A stretch of 33,250 nt of DNA from a virus, in IMG/VR virus record IMGVR_UViG_3300024356_000022, positions 1 to 33,250 of that record. One strand, written 5' to 3'. Each line of letters begins with the position of its first letter. The stretch's first letter is position 1. A model generated the notes under the pieces. That model was not told where the DNA came from. It was given only the letters and a program-made list of their open reading frames with translations, and did no database searches. Of this stretch, positions 6,300 through 15,300 are shown piece by piece. Both the position numbers and the translations under genes were made by a program.

Positions 6300-9200
6300 A
6301 TGGCAGGTAATAAAATAAATATTGACTTAAGCGTTCAAGATCAGTCTAGTACTATAAAACAACGTACTAACGATGCCAAACAGCTTAATAACGAGCTAGA
6401 AAAAGCTCAAAGATTGATGACCGGAACTAAATCTGGCAGTAGAGCTATGCGCGCAAGTTATGGTGGCGTGGCAGGTGGGGAGGTTGAGGAGTATAATCGT
6501 GCACGTGGTGCTGCTGGAGTAGGCGGTGCTAGCGCACGTGATTTTGCAGACCAAGCTCGTGGCCTTGGTGGGTTAGTAAGATTATATGCTACCTATGCTG
6601 CTAATATATTTGCTGTTACCGCTGCATTTAGTGCACTGCGTGAAGCAATGCAAACAGATATTATGGTTAAGGGCTTGCAACAACTAAGTGCTGCTAGCGG
6701 CACTTCCATGGGCAGCTTAGCCAAACAGTTTAGTGACGTAACAGACGGGGCTATTAGTTTTCGCGAATCTATGCAAGCAACTGCTAAAGCAGTAAGCAGC
6801 GGATTATCTAGCTCACAGTTTATTGAATTAGGCAAAGTAGCTAAAGGTGCTAGTCAGGCATTGGGCTTAGATATGAGCGATGCTGTTAGCAGACTTACTC
6901 GCGGTATTACTAAGCTAGAACCTGAATTATTAGACGAACTTGGATTGTTTACAAAAACAGGTAAAGCTGCAGAAGAGTATGCTCGCAAAGTAGGTAAAAC
7001 TGAAGCCCAGCTAACAGATTTTGAGCGTCGTCAAGCTTTTGCAAATGCTGTACTAGAAGAAGGACGTCAAAAATTTGGCGAAATAGCGCAAGCCGGTAAT
7101 CCATATGATAAACTACTAGCACAATTAAAAGATGTTGCACAAAGTATACTAAGCACAGTTAATAGTATTATTACTCCTATAGCTAAATTATTAGCAGACA
7201 ATACTGGGCTTATAGGTGCAGCTATTGCACTAGCCGCTATAAAGATTACCAAGCAAGCTATACCAGCATTAACTAGCTGGCAAGCTGGATTAAAGGACGC
7301 TGCAAAAGCTGCTAAAGATCGCATGGGCGATGTTAATGAAGCGTTTCAAGGGGTATTCTATAGTAAAACAGCTGCAGCTGCTGGAATACCTGAGTTAGAA
7401 AAACAGCTAAAAGCCGCACAGCAAAGCCTTACCAAATCTGTAACAGATAAGCGTACACTAGAAAGTAGTAGCTTTAAACAAGTAACTACTGCTAAAGAAT
7501 TAAGCGATAAAGACCGATTAAAACTAGCAAAAGATATTGATAAATATGAAACTAGTACAGTAAAGCACAGACAAGATCAAGTTGCAGCTGCTAAAGAAGT
7601 ATTGCGAATTGATAGTGAAATTAAAAATATTAGAAATCAACTTAATGCTGCCTATGATAAAACCAACGATCAAATGGATAAGCAAGCTAAGTTTGGTAGT
7701 GCTATTTGGCAACGTGAACAGCTGACCCGAGCTGCACGTCAACGTTATGCTGAGCTAGAAATACGTAGTCGTGTAGCAGAAAATGTTGATACAATGGGCG
7801 TACGCGGAGCTGTGCAGGAACTATACAAAGAAACCGCAGCTAGTAAAGATCTTAGCAAAATGGGTAAGTTTAAAACAGTTACGCTAGGTACATTAGCCGC
7901 CGTAACTCGTGGTATAGAAATAGCTGCCAGTGCATTTAGCAGATTCTTTTTTGTAATTGGTGCAGCAGTTGCAGTATTTCAGGTGCTTGATAGTATATTT
8001 AGTAAAAACAACGAGCAAACACAAGCACTAAATAAAAGCTTGGATATACTCAATGATACCACCCAAACAGCCAAAGATACTGCTGATAAGTATAAAGACA
8101 GTATTAGTGGCGATGCTATAATAGCTTTTAGTAATAGTCTAGACGAGTTAACACAATCACTAAAAAATGTTACTAAAGGATTCATAGAAGCACAAGAAGC
8201 TGCAGGATATTGGGATTTTATTTGGGATCGTATAAAAGATGTAACGCCATTTGTTGACAGTTTGCAAGAATCAACCTCAAAAAGCATTGGTAAAAGTTTA
8301 GTAGCAGCTATAAAAAGTGTACCTGAAGGCCCAATGCGAGACGAGCTTAGTCAAAAGTTCTTTAAAACACTAAAGCTGGGCGATACTGCACTAGTTAATA
8401 CAGAAACATTTACAAATGCACTAAAAGGCTTAGATGCAGAAACATATGGCAAAGTTATACAACAGCTTGGTGTGGATCAGGCCGGTGTTAACGAAAAATT
8501 TAAAGAAAGCACTATTTATTTAAGAGACTTAGAATCTAGTACTGAAGCTGCTACAAAAGCTCAACAAGCTTTTAATAATAGTTTAAAGGATACTAGTCCC
8601 GTAGCACAATTTTTTAGAACTAGTATTAGTCTTGCAGACACACTATCTAAAGCACTAAAACAAGTAGACTTTAATGCTCAATTAGGTGCATTAGACAAAC
8701 TGTCTAAAGTAGATCTAACAATTTTTGATCCTAGTGTAGCACTGGAAATAGCCAAGCAAGTAAATGCTTATAAAGATGCCGCGCCTAGATATAAAGAACT
8801 AACTAGTATCGCTGCTGATGCAGAAAAAGAAGTAGCTAGACTAAATCAAATGATAATTGATTCACAGATAATAGACCCGTTTACTGGTTTAGTTTATGTG
8901 GACCCTAAACTGCAAAAAAGTGTAAGTGAAGTTGAAGACACACTGAATAAGGCCAAAAAAGCCGCCGAAGATTTAAAAGAAAAAACTAAACAAATAGCGA
9001 ATGAAACACAGCTACTAATAGAAAAGAGTGTTGGAGCCACTATTGCTAGAAGTTTAGATGCGTTTAGTACAAAATTAAGACAAGCAGTTGTAGAACAGCA
9101 AAAATACATATTAAGTAAATTTCCAGTTAGTACTGAAGCAGGCATTCAGCTAAGCAATAAGTTAGCCAAAGAACAAATTGATCTAGACTTTAAATTGATA

Positions 9201-11480
9201 AACAGCCAAGAAATGCTTAGTGCTTCTCAAGATTTACTACGCATACAAATTCAGCGTCTAGCAGATATTGAAGAACTAAAAAATCTACCCAAAACCGCAG
9301 AAAATATACCGCGCGCAGTAAAATTAGCAGGCAGAATTGGTGAAGCTGGCAGAGCAGAAGAGCTATTTTCTGGCGGAACATTAGCAGAACTAAGATCAGC
9401 AGCTATTTATAATCCAGCACTTTATGCGTTAGTAGAGCGCAGACAAAAGCTAGCACTAGCTCAACAACAAAAAGGTATTAAAAGTTCTATAGAAGATTTT
9501 AATACTGCACTTGCTGATATTGCACTAGCAGCCGATGATAAAATAAAAGTATTAAATACTTTTATAAAAGGATTAGAAAATAGTATTAATTCTGTTGTTA
9601 CCGATACTGAGTATGGTATAGGAACAAAGTCCGTCATGTTGTTACAATTGGCAGAGATCCAGCGCAAAAAGTTAGTGGAAGAAGGCCAAAAACAAGTAGA
9701 TATTGCCATTAGAACTGGCAGAGAACTAGTTTCTACTGCTAAAGGTGATACCAATAAGACATTGGCACAAGAAGCTGCCAATGAATTAGAACGTAGAGCT
9801 CGATTAGAAAGCCAGATTAATTTAGAACTATTTGATCAGTCTGAAAACATAAGACAAGTAAATCAAAATAATCAAGACTACCTATCAATCTTAGATATAA
9901 AATATCAAAAATTAGACAAAGAGCTAGCTTTACAGCGCGAGTTAAGAAATTTAGAAACACTAAGACTAGATAATAGATTAAAATTAGAAGAAGAACTATT
10001 AGGTCAAGCAGATAGATTTAAAATATTAACTGATGACCAAATCAGAAATCAACGTAAACGTATACAAGAACAAAGAATAGAACGAGAATTAGCAAATAAT
10101 TTATTTCAATTACAAGAAAGCAGAGCACAAGCAGCTAGAGATGCTGTAAAATCTGGCGGAATTGGGGACGACTCAGGAGCAGCTACTCCACAACAAATAA
10201 GAGCAAGCGAAGCATATGCACTAGAACTAGACCGACTAAGCGCACTAGAAAAACAATATAAACTAACAGCCGAAGGCCAACGACAGCTACTAGAAGCACA
10301 AAATCAATTTACACTACGCGAAGAGGCATATGCAGATGCATTTGTTCGTAGCTTTGATCGCATGACTGATGCCGTAGTAGAGTTTACAAAAACAGGCAAA
10401 CTTAACTTTAAAAATCTAATAAATAGTTTCTTAGAGGACTTATTGCGATTTGAGGTTAAAACTGCTATGCAGCAAACTCTTAGTAGTTTAGGCGGCGGAA
10501 TGGGCCTAGCCAAAACCGTACTAGGTCGTGTTGGCCTAGCCAGTGGCAAGCAAACACCAGAAACTATGCTGCAGCCTAAGGGCACTGAAGGCGATCCACT
10601 ATATGTTTCAATAGTCGGACCAAGCATATCAAGCTATACTGGCTTAGGTAGACAGCCAGGAAAACCTGCGCCTATAGTTAGTAGAGATTCTCCAGATTTT
10701 TATACTGGCAGGCAGTTTGAGGCAGATTTACCAACACCAAATACTAGTGAACTATTAGCTGCTAATCGCATACCTTTTATAGTTAGTGGAGCCGAAGGCC
10801 CGTTTATTTATACAGATGTTAGACCAGAACAAAAAACGTTTGAAGAAAAAAAGTTTGAGGTATTAGGCAGTAAAGTAACACGCGAAAGTTTAGTTTTTGG
10901 CGAGCGCTGGGCGGAGGCAGTAACTCCTTCAATAGAAAGAGTTAGTGAAAATCTTAAACGTAGTTTTACTGTAAATCCTCAAGCTCTTGCTGATAGCATG
11001 ATTGAGGGTTTCGAAGGCGGCTTCCAAGGCTTAGCTAGTATAGTGCAAAGAACCGCATTACAAGCTGGTGGAAGTTTGCTTGGTGGTTTATTTAAGAGTT
11101 TACTTGGTGGTGGAGGAGGTTATGGCTCAGCATATGATGCACTATTAAATCCAGGACTATTTGGTGGTGTATTTGCTAAAGGCGGATCACTATCAAGTGG
11201 AGAATGGGGTATTGCAGGAGAAGCAGGACCCGAAATCGTAACAGGTCCAGCAACTGTGTATCCTATGCAAAATACTAGCCAAGGTAAAGTTGAAGTTGTT
11301 GTAAACAACTACAGCAATGCTAGTGCAGAAACTCGTGAAACTACCGACAGTCGCGGTAATCGTCGCATTGAGGTAATCGTTGGTGAAATGGTAGCTGGTG
11401 AAATGTCTAGATCAAACAGCGCTGTACAGCAGTCACTAACAAATAATTTTGGTGCTAGACCAATGGTAGCAAGGAGATAA
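6300..11480 (+). CDS. Tail tape measure protein
   Basis: 1726 residues. It sets tail length inside the tube and is ejected with DNA. At the common ratio of about 0.15 nm per residue this predicts a tail near 260 nm. The body is long helical coiled coil rich in Ala, Lys, Glu and Gln. Hydrophobic stretches lie near residues 90-112, 302-325 and 545-567. Residues about 1342-1390 match the lambda gpH C-terminal domain (SFDRMTDAVVEFTKTGKLNF then a helix with FLEDLLRFEV). Near residue 1640 comes GIAGEAGPEIVTGP, the Gly-Glu-Ala-Gly-Pro-Glu signature common at the end of tape measure proteins. GGAG at 6291-6294 sets the start. It follows the frameshifting chaperone and is driven by the promoter at 6230. 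Confidence 0.95.
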   Translation: MAGNKINIDLSVQDQSSTIKQRTNDAKQLNNELEKAQRLMTGTKSGSRAMRASYGGVAGGEVEEYNRARGAAGVGGASARDFADQARGLGGLVRLYATYAANIFAVTAAFSALREAMQTDIMVKGLQQLSAASGTSMGSLAKQFSDVTDGAISFRESMQATAKAVSSGLSSSQFIELGKVAKGASQALGLDMSDAVSRLTRGITKLEPELLDELGLFTKTGKAAEEYARKVGKTEAQLTDFERRQAFANAVLEEGRQKFGEIAQAGNPYDKLLAQLKDVAQSILSTVNSIITPIAKLLADNTGLIGAAIALAAIKITKQAIPALTSWQAGLKDAAKAAKDRMGDVNEAFQGVFYSKTAAAAGIPELEKQLKAAQQSLTKSVTDKRTLESSSFKQVTTAKELSDKDRLKLAKDIDKYETSTVKHRQDQVAAAKEVLRIDSEIKNIRNQLNAAYDKTNDQMDKQAKFGSAIWQREQLTRAARQRYAELEIRSRVAENVDTMGVRGAVQELYKETAASKDLSKMGKFKTVTLGTLAAVTRGIEIAASAFSRFFFVIGAAVAVFQVLDSIFSKNNEQTQALNKSLDILNDTTQTAKDTADKYKDSISGDAIIAFSNSLDELTQSLKNVTKGFIEAQEAAGYWDFIWDRIKDVTPFVDSLQESTSKSIGKSLVAAIKSVPEGPMRDELSQKFFKTLKLGDTALVNTETFTNALKGLDAETYGKVIQQLGVDQAGVNEKFKESTIYLRDLESSTEAATKAQQAFNNSLKDTSPVAQFFRTSISLADTLSKALKQVDFNAQLGALDKLSKVDLTIFDPSVALEIAKQVNAYKDAAPRYKELTSIAADAEKEVARLNQMIIDSQIIDPFTGLVYVDPKLQKSVSEVEDTLNKAKKAAEDLKEKTKQIANETQLLIEKSVGATIARSLDAFSTKLRQAVVEQQKYILSKFPVSTEAGIQLSNKLAKEQIDLDFKLINSQEMLSASQDLLRIQIQRLADIEELKNLPKTAENIPRAVKLAGRIGEAGRAEELFSGGTLAELRSAAIYNPALYALVERRQKLALAQQQKGIKSSIEDFNTALADIALAADDKIKVLNTFIKGLENSINSVVTDTEYGIGTKSVMLLQLAEIQRKKLVEEGQKQVDIAIRTGRELVSTAKGDTNKTLAQEAANELERRARLESQINLELFDQSENIRQVNQNNQDYLSILDIKYQKLDKELALQRELRNLETLRLDNRLKLEEELLGQADRFKILTDDQIRNQRKRIQEQRIERELANNLFQLQESRAQAARDAVKSGGIGDDSGAATPQQIRASEAYALELDRLSALEKQYKLTAEGQRQLLEAQNQFTLREEAYADAFVRSFDRMTDAVVEFTKTGKLNFKNLINSFLEDLLRFEVKTAMQQTLSSLGGGMGLAKTVLGRVGLASGKQTPETMLQPKGTEGDPLYVSIVGPSISSYTGLGRQPGKPAPIVSRDSPDFYTGRQFEADLPTPNTSELLAANRIPFIVSGAEGPFIYTDVRPEQKTFEEKKFEVLGSKVTRESLVFGERWAEAVTPSIERVSENLKRSFTVNPQALADSMIEGFEGGFQGLASIVQRTALQAGGSLLGGLFKSLLGGGGGYGSAYDALLNPGLFGGVFAKGGSLSSGEWGIAGEAGPEIVTGPATVYPMQNTSQGKVEVVVNNYSNASAETRETTDSRGNRRIEVIVGEMVAGEMSRSNSAVQQSLTNNFGARPMVARR

Positions 11481-11481
11481 T

Positions 11482-11844
11482 ATGCCTATTCCTGTATGGC
11501 CAGTAACATTGCCACAAAGTCCTCAAAAAGACTTTCAAGAAACTATTGGCATAAATATTGTTCGTTCTAGTATGGATGCAGGTCCGGCCAAGCAGCGATT
11601 GCGTGGCCGTAGACCTAGTATGCTAAGTTTAAGTTTTATAATGACTACCAGCCAAACACAAACACTAGAAACTTTTGTAAACACCGACCTGCTAGGCGTA
11701 AAGCGATTTACATTTACACATCCTAGAACTGGTGCTAGCGTTGAGTGTAGGCTAGTGCCGCAAGGCGATGGACAATTTTTTACGCTTCAATATCGTGCGC
11801 CAGGATACTGGCAAACTAACTTACAATTTGAAGTATTACCATGA
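11482..11844 (+). CDS. Minor tail protein, gpM-like
   Basis: 120 residues. In lambda, gpM joins the tape measure end to the tail tip. The pattern here is similar in length and order: an N-terminal P-VWPVTLP segment, an Arg/Lys-rich loop (AKQRLRGRRP), a strand LSLSFIMT, a helix with QTLETFVN, then VKRFTFTHPRTG and a closing strand WQTNLQFEVL. The ribosome binding site AAGGAG lies within the end of the tape measure gene, one base separates stop and start, and an ATGA overlap links it to the next gene. Synteny (H-M-L-K-I-J order) is the strongest support. Confidence 0.65.
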   Translation: MPIPVWPVTLPQSPQKDFQETIGINIVRSSMDAGPAKQRLRGRRPSMLSLSFIMTTSQTQTLETFVNTDLLGVKRFTFTHPRTGASVECRLVPQGDGQFFTLQYRAPGYWQTNLQFEVLP

Positions 11845-12398
11845 GTAGACTGAGTACACTATCCGCAGACGCTATACGCGCTATGTTTTCGTCTGAAACA
11901 GACGAGCAATTAATTATGCTTGTAACTATTACAGATCCAGAAGATCTAGCAAATCCTATACGTTTAGCAGATGGATTTACTCAACGACTTACTGGAGCTA
12001 CAGCTACAACAAACACTATTACAGGCGATACTACTGATAGTGAAGTAATTTATGGCGTTATAAGTAACAGCCTTAGATATGTATTTTTACCAATGCAAAT
12101 TACCCTACCCACAGAGCAAGAAACTGGGGTAGGAAATTGCTCAATTGTATTTAATTATGTTACACAAGAAGCAATCTATTTAATTAGACAACACCTTACA
12201 AAACCAGCTGAAGTAAATATACAATTAATACTAGCTAGTGATCCTAACTACATAGAAGCTAGTTTTCCTAAATTTTATATTACCAACGCCATTTATAACG
12301 CTGAAAGTATACAACTACAACTAGAAATGATTAGCTTTAGTCGTGAGCCTTTTCCTAACTTTAACTTTACACCATTATATTTTCCAGGATTGTTCTAA
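11841..12398 (+). CDS. DUF1833-family tail protein (L-like position)
   Basis: 185 residues. The sequence follows the DUF1833 pattern: an early acidic segment with LIMLVTITDP, a strand with RYVFLPMQITLP, VNIQLILASDPNYIEASFP in the middle, and the terminal FPNFNFTPLYFPGLF typical of the family. It occupies the slot of lambda gpL between M and K, so it probably forms the distal tail ring that joins the tube to the hub. Lambda gpL binds an Fe-S cluster with cysteines; this protein has only one Cys (in GNCSIV), so no such cluster is expected. Overlaps: ATGA upstream, TAATG downstream. Confidence 0.75.
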   Translation: MSRLSTLSADAIRAMFSSETDEQLIMLVTITDPEDLANPIRLADGFTQRLTGATATTNTITGDTTDSEVIYGVISNSLRYVFLPMQITLPTEQETGVGNCSIVFNYVTQEAIYLIRQHLTKPAEVNIQLILASDPNYIEASFPKFYITNAIYNAESIQLQLEMISFSREPFPNFNFTPLYFPGLF

Positions 12399-15300
12399 TG
12401 AATTATAATAAATATATTGGCTTACCATATAAAGAAAATGGTAGAAGCACACAAGGTGTAGACTGCTGGGGATTAGCCAGACTATTTTACAAGCACGAGC
12501 TAGGCATAGAATTGCCTAGCTATACAGAATTATACGCTGGCAGCTATGACCCTAAGGTTGTAGCTGCTATTGACTATTATAAGGATGGTTGGGAGCCAGT
12601 TGCTAACCCACATCCAGGTGACCTATGTTTGTTCAATATCCTAGGCGAACCAGCTCATATTGGCATATACATAGGCGATCAACGATTTATACACAGCAGA
12701 GATGGTTTAGATAGCGTAATTGAACGCCTAGATAACTTTAGCTGGAAACGCAGACTACTAGGATTTTACAGATATAAACCTACTAGCATTATAGCTACTG
12801 GCAAACCGCATCCACTGCAGTGGTCTAATACTGTACTAGAAGGTGTGCGTGTAGGTACTACATGCAGCGAATTCGCTAGCTATATTATTGATAAGTATAA
12901 GCTAGGCAAACGACTAGCTAATAAGCTGCTGTTAACTATAGACGGTGTAATAGTACCACAAGAACAGTGGAATACTACAATTATTAATGCTGGACAAAAT
13001 ATCAACTATAGAGTAGTTGCTCAAGGACGTCAAGGATTACGCCTAGTATTAATGATTGCAGTATTTGTAATCTCTCAAGATCCAGTAATAGCTGCAAAAG
13101 TAGGTGCTGCAGTTGGCGGCACTGCCGCAGTTGGCAGCGCAATTATACAAATTGCTGGTACTGTACTCATCAACGCAGCATTTCCTATTAGACCCCCTGA
13201 GGTAAAAGATCCAGGACAAACAATTGGTGCTAGCCTATTTACTGGCAGTCAAAATCAAGCCAACCCATTTGGTGCAATTCCAGTAGTACTTGGACGCAAT
13301 CGTGTTACTGGTGTACTAGGTGCAACACCATATATAGAAACACTAACCAATACCAACCTACTACACTTATTAATCATCTGGGGATTTGGCCCACTGCAAG
13401 TTGATGAAAATACTATTAGTGTTGGTGCTACACCGCTTAGTGAATTACATAGTGACAAACTATTATATAATAACACAGAGGTAGCTTATACACTAGGTGG
13501 ATTAACTACTGAAACTCAAGCACAAGCAGATACCTTTAACAGCTATTATCCTAGCGATGTACAACAACTACCAGCTAGTCCAGTTGAACTTGTAAATAAT
13601 AACAATGACGGAAATCCTTGGACACTAGTAACATTTACACAACCAGCTACTAGCATTGATGTTGCCTTTAATTTTCCTGAAGGTTTGCGGGCTATTTATA
13701 CCAAAGATGGTAAAACAGACAAGTTTAATGTTAGCCTAGGAATTGAAATTGTACCTGCTAATCAAGTACAAACTAATCCTAACCTAGATAGTACCGCTAG
13801 TAGTAATATTGATTATTATAATTTAAGCAGCAGTAAAACTGAGCAGGTAGATGTACCGCAACTATGGGTTATTAATGAAACTACTTCAGCTACTATTTAT
13901 CAACGATTTACTGCTTGTTTGCGACCAAATGCAGACAGCTTAACTATATTTGCCGGAGCTGCTAGCGATACTAATAGTAGTAATCCTAGTGCAGCTTATA
14001 AGTCCTATTTAAATAGCACTGCATATACTCAACTATTAGGCACACAGCGTGACTTTATTTTTGAACCACAAATTCCCAGCGGGTATTTACGACTGTACAG
14101 CTTTACACTAGACAGCGGTAATAACATATCTAATCAAACAGATCATACTAGTGGTTATACCACGCTGGTCAAAAGCGGCCTTAACTTTTCACTAACACAA
14201 TCTACTAAGCAAGACTATAGTAGTGGTGGTGCAGAAACACTTTTCTTACCAGCATTTAATATTACGGTTAGCGCTGGTAGTTTAACTAGCACAACACTTA
14301 GCAGTGCTAATGCTGTAACACAACTAACTGTATTTAACAGTAGAACTAATTTTGCCAACATAACAAACGTTACTAGAACTGATGATATTTGGCATAATTT
14401 TTTAAAGCAATACGGCGTTTGGGGCACTGCAGATATATCTACTAGCGTTAGCTTTGATCAACAAACAACATTTACTGCTCCATATGATGGTACCTACCTA
14501 TTAGATTTTTCAGCTGATGATTATGGCCAGGTATACATTGATAATGTTACAGTTGGTACTAGTACACCAGTAGTTAGTGTAAGCAAAAACTTTAGAAGCT
14601 TTACTACCAAAGAAGTCTACTTAGGTGCTGGTACGCATACTATTAGAGTTACTGCTACTAGCGCTCAAGCAGTTGGAAATACGGGACAATCATCAGCAGG
14701 TATAGCTTGTGTAATTAGATTTGTTTATGATGGTGTACAAAATGTACTACCAACACGCGGTTATAAAATAATTACAATTAGCAGAAATTACAAAGATGCA
14801 TTTAACTATGTATATAAACTAGAAAATATACCTAGAAATACTTATGCTGTACGTGTTAAACGTATTACCAATGATGACCCAGAACAAATAGCAGACTGGC
14901 GTGTAGCTTCTAGAGTATCGCTGCAGGTAGTTAGTGCATATGACAGTATAGATAATCCACCACTTAAACCACTGCCTAAACGAAAACTGCGAAATAATAG
15001 CGGTACAGTAATTGCAGAAGAGCCGCGTAATTTAGCTAGAACTGCTATTAAGGTACAAAGTACTAATAAAGTAAATGGTACGCTGCAAGGCGTAAATGCT
15101 ATGGTACAAACTATAGCAAAAATAAATATTGCTAGTAACGGCACTTATACGTATGGTGCAACAAATAATCCAGCAAGTTTATTTGTGCATGTACTACAAC
15201 ATACTGCTAATAGTTATAGTGTTAATGACAGCGAAATAGATTGGCCTACTATAGCCAGCTGGTATAATTTTTGCAATGCTAATTCAGCTGCTGAGTACAA

